Assembly (NCBI GenBank): GCA_013365325.1
Contig: JABVXV010000123.1
Location: forward strand, 1 to 64,000
Direction: 5' to 3'
From: Dipetalonema caudispina
Lineage: Eukaryota > Nematoda > Chromadorea > Rhabditida > Onchocercidae
Length of the DNA: 64,000 nucleotides
Shown here: positions 1 through 12,798 of the stretch, piece after piece
Layout of the letters: every line of letters starts with the position of its first letter
How positions within the stretch are numbered: the stretch's first letter is position 1
Translations under genes and position numbers: made by a program
Notes under the pieces: generated by a model
What the model was told of the DNA's origin: nothing
The model's input: only the letters and a program-made list of their open reading frames with translations
Database searches by the model: none

Positions 1-98
<98 letters not shown>

Positions 99-164
99 TA
101 ATAATAATAATAATAATAATAGTAATAATAATAATAACAATAATAATAATAATAATAATAATAA
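1..164. repeat. (AAT)n trinucleotide microsatellite
   Basis: An almost pure AAT array runs from the left edge to about 164, with a few single-base interruptions (TGA near 97, AGT near 121, AAC near 137). It continues off the window on the left, so its full length is unknown. Confidence 0.97.
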
Positions 165-590
165 GACTATGTTACGATGGCATGACGTTAATAGATAATA
201 ATTATTGTTTAATATCATATATATCATTAACAATTTGAAGATAAGTTATGAGCGGTTGTGAAATGCTTCCATTGCTTACATCCGTAAATGTAGGATTTGG
301 TACGTCGATTTCTAATTTCCCGAAATGTTAACATAAAATATTTGAAACTTTCATCACACATTGCTTGCAACCATTTACTTAATTATATTTTACTTCGTTT
401 CATAAAAAAACTACGTAATTTATTTCCATTCTAAATAAACAAGTACGATCCAATAATTATTGAAACTTTTTCCAACCGCTTTATTTTTTAATTTTTCTTC
501 CGCTATTGTTAATGCAATTATTAATGATTTAAAATAAAGTTGCATTTAGTGCTTTTCCGTTCCTTAACAAAATATAATCATTGAATTATA
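165..590. other. Intergenic, no gene seen
   Basis: AT-rich DNA between the microsatellite and the first exon-like frame. No open frame, splice pattern or repeat that I can support. Confidence 0.6.
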
Positions 591-3050
591 ATGTATTTAG
601 ATAATGGTAATAAAACGGGAAAAGATTGTTCAGAGGAAGAATTGAGAAAGCTGAATAATTTAATTAAAGATGCTCATCTTCAAGTGATCCAAATGAATTG
701 GGAAAAGAAAGTTAAAAATTTCATTAATCAAACTAACGAATGTTTACATGATGATGTAACTGATATTATTAATGTTAGTTGAATTTGAAAGAATTAAATT
801 CTATTAATTTAAATAAATATAAACAATTGATTATACAGGAATTATGTTTGGGTCAAATTTCATTGCTGTTAATAAAGGAAAAAAAAGAATAGAGCAAAAC
901 TTGATAAATTTAATATTCCACTGATTTCTAACAAAAATACTTTAATCAAAAAGACTATTTGCTATAATAGCATTTGTTGATATTTGACTAATACTGAAAA
1001 GATTGAATTGTTTTATTTTCAAAAGTAATTTATTTGATTTTTTCTGTAATCTTGAAAATTGACATAATTTTATCGACAAATTTATGAATCGTTCAAATCA
1101 ACATTAATAATTTGACCAATATAATTTAATTAGAATAAGTTAGGTTAAACTAAATTAAAGTTTTTAAGCAATAAAATTAATTGAATATGATATGATTATT
1201 CACTGATATTATTTGATTGATATTATCATAAATCAAAACTTTAACATCTATCCAAAAACATTCACAGATACAAAATAAATGCATGAATGTAGAAGATAAA
1301 TTAATGAAAATGTTTAAATATATCAAATACGATATTCAATCTCGCTTATTTATCCTTCAACGTATACATATGTCATTGGAATCCGATTCTAACATCAGTC
1401 ATCTATCATCCATTCAATATCATCCATTTTATAATAAAGTTAATATTTTTCAAGGTACTATTACTGGGACAATTTTCATTCTTGGCTATTTAACAAATCG
1501 TTTTATTTGCACTCAAAGCATTGAATGTTTAATTTCATCAATTTCAATTAACGATATGCAGTCGTCATTTTCATCAGCAATGATCGTGTAAATTACAATC
1601 GTACATCATTTTTAATGAACAAATGATTGCAGGAAAGCCATTGGAAAATGATATATTGTCGAGTATTTATATGATGGAAAATGATTTACTTAAATTAGAT
1701 GCATTTCAAGTAATCTATTATAAAATTTACATTTTATATATGTATATCATTACCAATAAATAATAACATCTTTGATTTTTCTGAAATTCACTAATGAAAT
1801 TTTGAGATTTTTTTTACAAAATTCATTTTTGAAATTCTCATATACTTTGTTTATTTGTTTGTCATATTCCAAATTAATAAACAAATGTCTTGTTTTCTTC
1901 TTATTTTAGAAACGAAATATGGGATTGGATAAATATTGTTCAACGATCCGTTTACTCATTTACAAAAGTGTGAAAATTAAAAAGCAATTGTTGGATGTTA
2001 AATATGCAAGAAGAAAGCTTATAAATATCAAGCAACATCTACAAAACTTAAAGTTAACGAAAAATCAATTGGTAAGATGCAAACTTCTGAGCTTCATCGA
2101 GATACTGAGAAGTACGTTAATAAGCTAAATGAATAACTGGATCGATTATATCACTATTAATAAACCAAATAAATTAACCAAATTAATTATCACACCTCTA
2201 GTCGATAGTATTCAATTCCAAAAGATATTCCAAAAGAAAATCTAATAGTAATTAATGTTGAAGTAATTGATATATTTGTGTAAGTAAACAGAAATCACTT
2301 CCATTTACACAATTAATTAATAACTGAATTGATAAATAAATACATTTTTGAACTTTACATTATAAATCTATTGAATTAATTTTTAATGATACATAACAAT
2401 ATCGTATTGTTCTACTTCACTATGAGTGTAAAAGAAATTTTATTTTTCAATACCCATAAATTATTTAATCGGTAAATTAAACTTCAAAATACTGTTACTA
2501 CAATTACAACTACCAGTATTACACCTCTTGCTACATCGGTCAGAGGAGGATATAGTTCACAGGTTGTATAAATAAGCAATAAGTTGAATAATTGTTTAAA
2601 ATGAATTAATTAATTTAGCTATGGAAAAATATAACAATGTTGGATAACATATTGGCAGCGATGCAATATGTAATAACAGAAATTGACAGACAATTTGATT
2701 TAAGTTATTCTGTTAATCGATATATTGCACTATTTAATGAACTTTACCAACAGTTTCATCGTACTCATCAGGTATTGCATTCTAACTGAACTCAGCTTAA
2801 ATTTAAATCAAATCAGATCATATTAATCAATCATTATATTACTCCAAGCATTGCATTTCATCTTTTAAAATAGAAATTAGTGAAAGAAAGCAAAAATAAA
2901 GAATGAAAGGAATTTGATACGAGTTAGACGTTATTTGAAATGATAGATAAGTTAAGAAATCAATTTGTGAGCATTAAAAAGTTTGCTAAATTGTAAAATG
3001 AAATGATAAAAAGAATTCAATTTAGTATACGTCTAATATTTCACAAGGTA
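591..3050 (+). pseudogene. Decaying BAR-domain-like gene
   Basis: Exon-like blocks chain in phase: 591-773, 1268-1454, 1633-1709 and 1910-2071, with proper GT donors and AG acceptors. They encode helical, charged protein. The block with residues YNKVNIFQG, then MENDLLKLDAF, then KQLLDVKYARRKL resembles the amphiphysin/RVS BAR pattern of YEPDW, then LW..Y..KL, then K.VDYDSARHHL. After 2071 the similarity continues in another frame (2074-2133, ending KYVNKLNE) and meets an in-frame TAA at 2134. A further block at 2619-2771 begins LWKNI, like the LPSLW motif of BAR proteins. The last helix-like stretch (about 2874-3050) has TGA at 2904, TAG at 2925 and TAA at 2994 in one frame. The frameshift and four stops suggest a pseudogene. 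BAR proteins bend and bind membranes. The family call is by eye and uncertain; a fast-evolving gene with misjudged introns is the alternative. Confidence 0.4.
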
Positions 3051-4744
3051 AAAGTTCAGTATTAATAAACTAAATAATTACCATATAGGGTGATAGGATA
3101 ACAAGCTTAAAATCTTTAATCAATTTTATCAGTACTATATGCATTATCATTGCTAGTTCAACTCTTAATTGATTTATTAAGAATTATTTTAGGCTTATTA
3201 ATCATTTCATTTTAATTTTTTTAATCAGTTATTTATTTCATTGATCATTTTATCATTTTCACAATAATTTAGTCGAAAAAGTGCCTTTATAATCAGACGT
3301 TGAAATTTTGCAGAAATTTTTTTCGCAAAAACGATGGATATCTGCCTAAACGAAAATAGGAAACAATTTCATCTTAAATGCTTTGAAAATTTCATATTTC
3401 CTAGAAGAGATTGATAAAATGATAAACGAAAAAGAAATATCGTTGTTATTTTTTTTAATTTTCTCATCAAACCTTCATGATTTATTGATTTTCTCATTTT
3501 TATTTTCTAAAAAAAAGGTAGAAAGAGAAGGAGAGAGAGGGAGAAAAAAAATAGAAAGTTTGCGTTTTTTTTTTCTTTTTTCATTGCCATGTAATACAAT
3601 TTTTTACATTAGTTTATTTTATAGAAAAAAAAAAAAAAAAAAATGAAAGGAAAAAAAAGTATTACATTTGGAGAATTATAAACATATCAATTACAAAAAT
3701 GAAAAATTTTTTTCTAAAAACATTTAAAAAATAGTTGATTAATGCATTAATAAAATATGCAAAAACAATTTGATGCAACAAATATTTGTCAAATTATGAT
3801 TTAATGCCCATAAATGTATTTATTTACATGCAATGATAGATTCTTTAATGAATAAGGAAAAGTTTTAAGGCAACATTTGTATACTTTAGTAAACATAGAC
3901 AATTATAAATGCTTCGCATTTCTGTTCTTTTTTTTTTTTTCCTGCCCATATTTTAGATAAGAATAAAACTGAACAATAAGAAGTAAAAATTACAACAGAT
4001 CTTAAAACAATGAATCTTTTCTTAGTTTACTGTGAAAACGCTAGAACAAAACAATCATTTCGGTAGCATAATAATGATTATTTCGATTGAAAAATTCAAT
4101 TCATATCAAATAAATGAATGAAGAATATATATTTTGAAGTTCCCTATGCCATATATTATCAACAATAATTCTTTCCATGTCCGCTTGAAAAAAATATTTT
4201 GATCAACAATTAATTAAATGTTTGATTAATCAAAATTAAATACCATTCCTATTAAAAAAAAAAAGATTCCTTCAATATGATAATTATACTTGTATTTTTA
4301 GTCTAAAATTCTCCCTGTTCATTCTATTTCTGTATTCCGTTTCCTTTTAATTTTTCATTCTTTTTTTTTTTTATTTCTTTTTTTGTTTTTCCATTTTCAT
4401 TTTATTTGACACGAAAAAGATGAGAAATGTTACCGAGAATTATTAAAATGTTGAAAAAAATAGAAGAGAAGAAGAAAAGGAAAGATATATTTCAACATTT
4501 TTAATAATTGTTATGTGGAAGAATTCACGGATAGAATATGAAAAATAAAAACACTTAACTATTTCGTGTTTAAATTTGTTTCAATCTAAAAATTTCATTT
4601 CTTATCAGTGAAGCAATTGTTACATAAAATAACCTTTCATCTAAACAAAATAATACTTCCAAAAGACAGGGTAAATGTAGAAGAGTGATTGATATCAGCA
4701 TACAGTGACGATATATTTGTTATCATCGCTGTTATCGTTATCAT
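3051..4744. other. Intergenic, low-complexity DNA
   Basis: AT-rich DNA with A and T runs and a purine-rich patch (about 3518-3560). The 87-codon frame at 3383-3646 is low complexity with no splice or family signal. No gene supported. Confidence 0.6.
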
Positions 4745-4900
4745 CTATCCTCGGAAGAAGCAATACCAAAGAGCATGCAGTACAGCTGGTAACCAGAAGA
4801 AGAAACATAGGACGATATTTGCTACCACATGGATATTGCAATCGCTGCTATGGATGAAAATTGCCAATGGCTGAAAAATCATCATTACCATCGCTATCAT
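4745..4900 (-). CDS. Pmp3/UPF0057-like small membrane protein
   Basis: A 51-residue frame starting at the ATG at 4900-4898 and ending at TAG 4747-4745. It consists of two hydrophobic segments separated by a short polar loop with a Cys-Asn pair. The order PLAIF, then DCN, then ANIVL, then LPAVLHAL follows the Pmp3/UPF0057 (YqaE) pattern PPLAV, GCN.D, NI.LT, G.IPGIIHA. That family is 50 to 60 residues long, sits in the plasma membrane and affects membrane potential and salt tolerance; nematodes have several copies. The usual glycines before and within the PG motif are missing, so this is a divergent or decaying copy. The sequence gattttt-cag just before the CCA codon at 4870 could also be a splice acceptor, in which case the start would lie in an unseen upstream exon. 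The same frame is open upstream to 5113, but that extension looks like chance. Confidence 0.5.
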   Translation of the reverse strand: MIAMVMMIFQPLAIFIHSSDCNIHVVANIVLCFFFWLPAVLHALWYCFFRG

Positions 4901-6472
4901 TATTATTATTGTACGATTAAAATGGATGAATATAATGATCAAAACGGTTTTGAGTAATAGGCGATTAATTTTGAAAAAAATTTCTTTCCTTTTTTTGTTT
5001 TTTATTACCATTTTCCGTAATAAATATGATTCATTGAGATTCTTTCTAACGATTGGCCAAATTATCCATTTTTTACATGCACTATTTCTGATTTTAATTC
5101 CATTTCCAAGCATTTAATCTAATGTTACATTTACCACATAGTATCAATAAATCAATAAATACCGGCAAAAAAATTGATAAGATAAGTTCGATAATCTGTT
5201 GCATATCCACCATAATTGTTGTTTTGATTCTTTATTGTTTATTGTTTGTAAATTACAACAATTAATCTGTAAATATATGATGCTAATAACAATGCTGCAT
5301 TATTCAATTCATATAACACAAAACAACAATGATAATATGAATGAAATAAATTCAACTTATTATGACAAAAAATTAAATACAAATTTGTATTCACTTCTTA
5401 TCTCGATTATCATTTGCAATTCAAACTCTTTGATCTCCAACAAATTTTTTTTTTACACTTATAATTGGATGGATATTGTTTAAAACTTTTCCAAAATAAC
5501 TTATTTTTTCCCTATTATGAACATTTCTTTAAATACCAAATTAGTTTAAGATATAAATTTTTAAATATGCATCTATTTTACTATTTATTACTTATATATT
5601 TTAAAAAACGCAAAATATAATCCTCTTATTCTCTTATGTACTTATTCAAGTTTTATAAGCATGAAATTATCGTTTTTCAAAATTTCTTTGAACGGTATAT
5701 CGCATGAACTTAGAAAAACTTAAAGATTTGAGAATTCAATTTGAAAATACTTTTCATTTGACGGAAAAATTTGAAAAATGAAGAGTAAAATTTTAAGCCA
5801 AATATGTCCAAGAAAGTTGGAAATTTTACAGGGACTAATTAGCTTCAATTAGTATTAATGTATGCTTTTTCGGAATGATGACGCAATCGCATATTGAAAA
5901 AATATTAATGGAATTGGAGAGTGAAAATGAATTGGGATTTTTTGAATTATTTTGTTGATTAAACAGTAGTATAGAAGAATTTAAATGGGTATAGCCAATT
6001 CTTTTATTTTTTATTTTTTAAATTCTCATTTTCCGTTCCATTTTAACAATGCCGTAAGGTTTTCATTCTTACATTGCGATGAAGATAAAATAATCAAATT
6101 ATATTTTGATATGAACAAGTTTAATAAACTTGTTATATATTTAAGTCCTTACATAACTTTCAGTAGCATTTTTCTTCATTCGATTGTTTTCCAAATTTTC
6201 GAAAAGGTAATGTTTTTTCCATTGTTTGCTTAATTTTTAAGACATTTAAACTCTCATACGAATAACGCGGTAGGTTTCAAAATTAGATTAAATAAATTTA
6301 TTATATTTGAAGAATTCAAAATTCATAAATTCTAATTAATTTTTCATCAAAGATAAAGTATATTTAAAAACTGTTAGCTAAACAATAAATAAAATGCAAT
6401 AATTTGTAAAGAAAGTGTGTATGTGGGATGATGGATGGATGAATGGGTGATTGTTCAAAAAAGTACTGAAAA

Positions 6473-6700
6473 AAGTAGGAGGAGGAGGAGGAAGAGGAGA
6501 AAGTCGAAATTTTGTGATTTGAACAATTGCGAAGGCGGAGAGGAAAGGAGTATGAAGACAGGAAGTAGTTGTTTTGTAAAGGGAAGCTGTAATCTTATTA
6601 TGTTCCCGATTGAGAAAGGGGAGAGAGAGAGGAGAATTAGGAGGAAAAGAAGAAAGGAGGAGGAGGAGGAGGAGAAGGAGAAGAAGGAGGAAGAATGGAA
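6473..6700. repeat. Purine-rich GGA/GAA tract
   Basis: Two GGA/GAA-rich stretches, about 6473-6505 and 6615-6700, with the densest run (AGGAGGAGG...) at 6655-6697. They create long pseudo-coding frames on both strands (Ser/Leu/Phe on minus, Arg/Glu/Lys on plus). Confidence 0.85.
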
Positions 6701-6892
6701 GTAGTAATTTTGCAATGTAGACGAGTTCATTATTTAAGTGGAAAAAGAAAAGGATAAAAGAAGGAGTAGTAATAAAAACAGAAATCGAACTCCAAGGATA
6801 TAAAGTCATTATTTTGTAGTAAAATGCTGGAATTTATTAGAACGGAAACGGATAACAAATTTTAATTGCAAAAAATATAAGAAATCACTTTA

Positions 6893-6959
6893 GGTACAGT
6901 AGTCTACAGTAATATTTACAGTAGTGTGAGCTAATTTACAGTAATGTTTATAGTAATGT
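6893..6959. repeat. Short tandem motif, TACAGTAAT-like
   Basis: Five imperfect copies of a TACAGTA(A/G)T motif, spaced 10 to 20 bases apart, beginning with GTACAGTAG and ending with TATAGTAATG. Confidence 0.7.
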
Positions 6960-7778
6960 AAGGAATTTATAGCATTGGAAATGATTGATAACCTCAAAAT
7001 TTCTTTATACTTTTCAATATTTTTCAACATAACAATTTTTCTGAAAAGGAAGCTGTACATTTTTAAGTAATTATGCCACAATATCTTGAAGTTAACTTTA
7101 TGAGCAAAACGATGTTTCTTTTAATCATTTCAGAAATATTGTAGTAATAAATGGGCTAATCTAAATTTTTGGTAATTTAGTATTTTTTGGTAAGTCAATA
7201 ACTTAGCATACTTCTTTATTTTGGCAATTTAGTATCTTAGGAAAAGTTATATCAGCTCATCATATAACCGGCAGATATTAAAATAAAGATGATAATAAGT
7301 ATGAAACAAAAATGATACTATCTTATAGGTTCTATAACTTAGAGTAAACAGATTTGAAAATTCTTAACGAAAAGAATGAAATTTTAACTTGAAAAATGCA
7401 ACTGATTCATTAAAGAGAGGCAGAATGTATGATCAAATTTTATCACTTCTTGAAGAGCATATCATTCAAAAATATCATAATGTAATGATAACATTAATTG
7501 AATGAAGGAAATCCTGCGATCCACTGAATACTTCAAGGAAATCGGAAAAGAATAATTGTTATCAATAAATTGCTATCATACATATATCATCATAATGTAA
7601 AATATTGTTATTCAATATTTCGACAAGAATAAGGAATGAAAATCTTCAAATTTTTTTAAATAAATTTCTAAACATTAGAACATTTCACGATTAAAATATC
7701 GATTCACTGTGAAATGAAATCGATGGTGAAAAGAGGGAGGAAATTACTATTGCTGTTGTTGCTTGCTCCCGAAATTTT

Positions 7779-7835
7779 CCTTCCATCTCTCTCCCTTTCT
7801 TTTCTTTCCTCCCTCTCTCTCTCTCTCTCTCTTTC
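7779..7835. repeat. CT-rich simple repeat
   Basis: Pyrimidine tract with a (CT)n core at about 7813-7832. Confidence 0.9.
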
Positions 7836-9233
7836 AAATACATTTAAACTTTACACTATGAAATATTCAAGGGCTCAAAATACCATTCCTTTTATTTCGC
7901 TACCAACCCTTTCGACAACTGTTACTGCTCTTGCACAAATATAAAATTTTTTACTTTTTTTTTTTTTTAAAAACACATCCAGAAAGGTACGCATATATCA
8001 TTAAACATACATTACAAATATGTAAATATGAAAAAATTTTTTTCCAAAGTATAACTTAATATATTGCTAATTGCTATCTTAACATAATTTTAATCAAATT
8101 AGATTAATTAGTTTTAAATAAATGAGAGCAATAATAGGAAAATGAATTATCCTCTACTTTTGCTTAATTTGCCAACATTCAAATGTTATAATACGATTAT
8201 TGAATGTAAAATTTCTTGTCACTGAATATCATATGATAATTTAAGGTCGACTAAATATAGGGTGATAATCATAAAAGAAGAGAAATTTTAAATCATTTCA
8301 TTAATTGAAATTTCATATTGGTAGAATTAATTTTTAATAAAATTCATTGAAAAGGAAGTTTATTATATACGATGATAACGTATCATATCATATCCTTTTT
8401 TTTTTCATCCTTATATATTATGTAAATCGTATACCATTCAAACGTCAATCAAATCTTTTTTTATCAAAAAGAACGAATGAAGAATGATTGTATAATAGAT
8501 ACCATCTGCTTTTTTTCTTTTCTTTTTTAAATTCAAAAATTTAATACATATACCAAATAGAAATGAATGTGCGATTCCTTTTTTTTTCACTATTCTTTCA
8601 ATCTTTCAAAATAATTACTTTTACACAGTTTTCGAAATAAATTATCATAAATAGCTTTCATAAAATTTTTAAGCAAAAAAAAAGAAGAACACAAATTTTC
8701 ATCAAATTTATTGAAAATTTCGTGAAATTGCAAATCAGCAAAATTCGTTGCTTGTAATGCGGCGAATTAGAAGAAATTACAGTTATCAACTAAAATGGTT
8801 GCCATTAGAAAATTTCTGTTCATTGGCATCTTTGGCATCTTTTCCGATCTCACGCTGAAAACTTTCATGGAAAAAAAAAGGAAAAATTTAATGAAAATCA
8901 AGAAACAGAAAGAAAAAAAAAACTGTGCATTTATTGGTAAAGAACAAATTTGAAAAAATTGATGAAATTTTGATCTTTTATTAAAAAACAAATTGTTAAA
9001 ATTTCGCATACTTTCTGATCTTATGGAAATATACTTCGAGTTTTTTTTTTGTCCTAACTACTAATTAAGACTGACAGAAGTAATTAACATGCAGTGCTTA
9101 ATCTTAATTAACAATTCCCAAATGATATGCTTGAAGTTTTTTGATGCATAAATTACATCAGTGCCTTAATCTTAGCGAACTTTGCACAGTTCTACACTTT
9201 TTAAATGAACTTAAAAAAAGAATATGTACATGT

Positions 9234-9270
9234 AAAGAGAAAGAGAAAGAGAAAGAGAGAGGGAGAAGGA
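9234..9270. repeat. AGAGAA simple repeat
   Basis: Repeated AAAGAG units grading into GAGAGGGAG. Confidence 0.88.
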
Positions 9271-11470
9271 AAAGAAAAATTTGTGGCAATTGTAAAAAAG
9301 GTTACCGGTCGATTATCTTTATCTTAATTTATTATTGCTTATATGATTATAAATTAATACAACTAATTGTAAGCTAATAAAATTTAAAGAAAAAAGATAA
9401 ATAGACAAAGAATATACTTTTTTACTACTTCTTTTTTTTGCTGCTGAAATTTTCTTGAAATGACCTGAAATAAGGATAGTCATCTTTTTGACAAAAAAAA
9501 AAAAAAAAAAAAAAAAGCTAGGAAATATTTAAAAATTGGACAATCGATGAATAGATCAGGGCTAAACCGATAAACTATGTTTGCATTGCAAAAGTGAACT
9601 ATCAGGAAAAACTATCAAACAAATATTTTCAACCTGATTTTACAAACCAATTCAGTTATGGGTTACTTTTTCAAAAGAAAATAAAAGCCATTAAATATAT
9701 CTTATCAAATTTATTCTTTGATTAAGTTTATTAAAGCTAGCTTATTTATAGCAGTAATAATACTAATTACTAGTAGCAATGATTAAATTGTTGAATAATA
9801 GCAGTTATAATAATAATTAATAATAGTAATAATAAATGATAATAGTAATAAAGCAATATGAATAATAAGTGGAAAAGAGTGATGAAATAGAATGATGCAT
9901 GATATGATGTCGAAAAATCATAAATGATTGGATGATGTAGCTAAAAGGAAAGAGAAAACAAGTTCTGATATAACACAAAATGGAAATATTCTTCAGCATT
10001 AGTAGAAGTAAATATGACAAATATAATTGTTTACAGTTTCAGGTTTCTCATTCAATCGTCCTTTCATTTCTTCAATGAACAATCAACAAATAATAATGTC
10101 CTTTTATTATCATATCAATAATTATTTGTTAGTTTATCATTTTAAAATTTAAGAAAAGAATTCAAAAAGGATGAAAATAAATCAAGATAATTGTAGAAAA
10201 ATTGTAACAAATGAACTATTCATAAAAAGTAAAATGAAAAAAGCATTTGAAGATGAAAGAAGGGAAGAAATATACTCAAAATATTTCTAAATAAACAGGA
10301 ATACATTCGTCTGATCAGATTTTATGAATTTACAATGATATAAAAAATTAGTTAAAATTAAAAATTTATTTGCTTAGTTTCTACGAATGATACAAAGTTC
10401 ATTATTTTGTCAATATAAATTTCGGCTAATCGAACAGAAAACAAAAAGACAGAATTCAGTTTTGTATTCAACCTGGAAATGCATATCAAATAAGCAATGA
10501 CATTTAAAAAAGGAAAAACATAAAATTAGCAATTACATTTCAAAATATATAAAAAGTTCCAAGTGTTGCTGCAATAAATTATTGCTCAAATTTTTGCCTT
10601 AAAATACAATAGTATATTATAAAACAAATAATGCAAAATAAAAAATTAATACAAATCAGAAAAGATAGCATTGGAAATTTTTAGTCTAAATCATAAAATA
10701 TCATTAATTTTTTCCAGGAAAAAAAATTTCTTCATTTTCTCAAAATTTATCATAGAGATTTTCAGCTAGAAAATATAATTATCTAATTTTATTAATAAGG
10801 AAAAAACCTAATCGTAATCTTTTGTTATTTAAAATAACAAACTATCTAAGATATTTTTCCGGCAACTATAACATTAATAATTAATTATATATCGTAGAAT
10901 TTCATCTTGTTGAGAAGTGTAAATTTCTTATTTTAACCTTTTATCGTCAAGTTAATGAAATAATTAATAATAATGAAATAAACAGAATAAAAAATAGTGA
11001 TGAAATAAAGAAACATTTATTTAAAAATAAATTAACATCTTCCGAATAGTAGAAGTAGCATAGAAATAAAAAGAAAATTATGATGATTTTTACAACGAAA
11101 TTTTTGAAATGTATAAAAGTGTTAGTGAAATTAAATTCAAATTATTTCGTTATCCCATGATGATCGTCGTACGATGAAAATTGAAAGACGAACTAAACTG
11201 CTCGATTGAGAAGTGTTGTGATGACAAATATCAATCAATGACGAGAACACAAATGTGCTTTTGCATTTGTAAGACGAAATGTTCAAACGGTTGAAACGTA
11301 TCATTGTATTGAAAAAAAAAGAAAAAAAGTCTATTTTCATCAATTTTTTGGATCTAAAAATTTTTCATAAATTACATAATTCTTTAGTTTTAAAGATTTT
11401 TTATAAATTACATAATTGTTAGCATTTTTAAAATATAATATTTCAAACAAGTGATGTCAAACTCTGGTTC

Positions 11471-11523
11471 AATTTGATAGTGATCAGTACTACCAATTCA
11501 TTCTAATAGTGATTAGTACCACT
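11471..11523. repeat. Short direct duplication
   Basis: Two similar units of about 22 bp: TTTGATAGTGATCAGTACTA at about 11474-11493 and TCTAATAGTGATTAGTACCA at about 11502-11521. Confidence 0.65.
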
Positions 11524-12095
11524 GACTGTTATTGGCTATTCTATTTGTGTCCTTGAAATTTTACAAAAAAAAGAGAAAACAAATTTATATTTATTAAGAA
11601 ATGGGGTTATTGTTGTTTGCTGTTATTCAAATTGTTTTCTCCGATAACTAATTCATTTGTCAATTATAAACTTCCTTTGTATAAAATGCAACGATAAAAA
11701 TTTTATTTTAATAAATGTTAATTTCAAGGCAAAATGAAATTGTAAAAATAATCAAATTTTTCTTCGAAAAAAAACAAAATTAAAGCATCAAAAGCAAAAA
11801 AAAAACCTATGATTGACGTAAAATGATGCTATTTCAACACCATAATTATCTGCAATATCTTACGGATAATTTTTCAATAAAAACAAAAATCATAACGTAT
11901 ATAGATTATTTCTGATAATTAAACAGAAATGCATTTAATGTATCATATTACTAATATATGAAATTGATAAACGAATAATGCCAAAAACTACAATGAAATA
12001 CAAAGATGAAGAAGTTGAAAGATGAAAGGAATGAAAGTTTGCTAATATTTAGTAACATTGGTGTATCCTTTGAAATAGATATGACATTTGTCATG

Positions 12096-12237
12096 CTTCC
12101 TATACTACCGGAAAATGCATGACATCAAGTAACCGGACAATATAAATGATATACTTAGTCCATAATTAACACTTAAGTAAACCCACTGCATCCATTATGT
12201 TCCCTAAAGCACCGGAAAATTTATGATGTCAAATAAC
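12096..12237. repeat. Diverged direct repeat, about 38 bp
   Basis: Copy one (12096-12133) and copy two (12199-12237) share CCGGAAAAT followed by ATGA.(A/G)TCAA.TAAC. The period is about 103 bp. No flanking target duplication or open frame was seen. Confidence 0.6.
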
Positions 12238-12773
12238 TTCATAATGGAAATAGTTAAATGGAAAAAATGGGAAATCGAAACGGAATTCAATTTAAGACTC
12301 TGAAGAAAAATGACAAAATTTACTATGCATTATTTTCATATATAAATATATATATATACATATAGTATTTTATAATAAGTGAAAATTCAATGATCGATAG
12401 AAAAATTAAAATGTCATAAGGCAACAATTTGAAACAGCGGATGAACGTAGTAATTTGATAAGAATCAATTTCATTTCGAATATTAAATAATAGTATTACA
12501 ACCTCATTTCATTTACAAAATGAAAATGAATCTTGCAAATCATAAGGTAATTATAATAATCGTACATAAAGCGTCATTTTTGATATTTAATTGAAAAGAG
12601 ATATGTATGCAAATGTAACAAAACTGTTGGAATTATTACTTTTTTCTCCAAAAAAAAAAAAAAAAAAAAAAATTCAAATAGGTTTAATTCAATCAGTTTA
12701 ACACTGTTGAATTTATTAGCTACGAAAATTGATTCTAAGAAAGTATGTGGACAGGAGAAATAATTATAGGTAC

Positions 12774-12798
12774 ATAAACGTAAACGTAAACGTAAACC
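12774..12798. repeat. (GTAAAC)n hexamer repeat
   Basis: Four units of ACGTAA/GTAAAC in a row. This differs from the nematode telomere unit TTAGGC. Confidence 0.85.

Noticed and set aside
6378..6809. 143-codon minus-strand frame
   Set aside because: It is made of low-complexity Ser/Leu/Phe codons over a purine tract and has no domain.
12774..12798. Possible internal telomere repeat
   Set aside because: The unit GTAAAC is not the nematode telomere unit TTAGGC.
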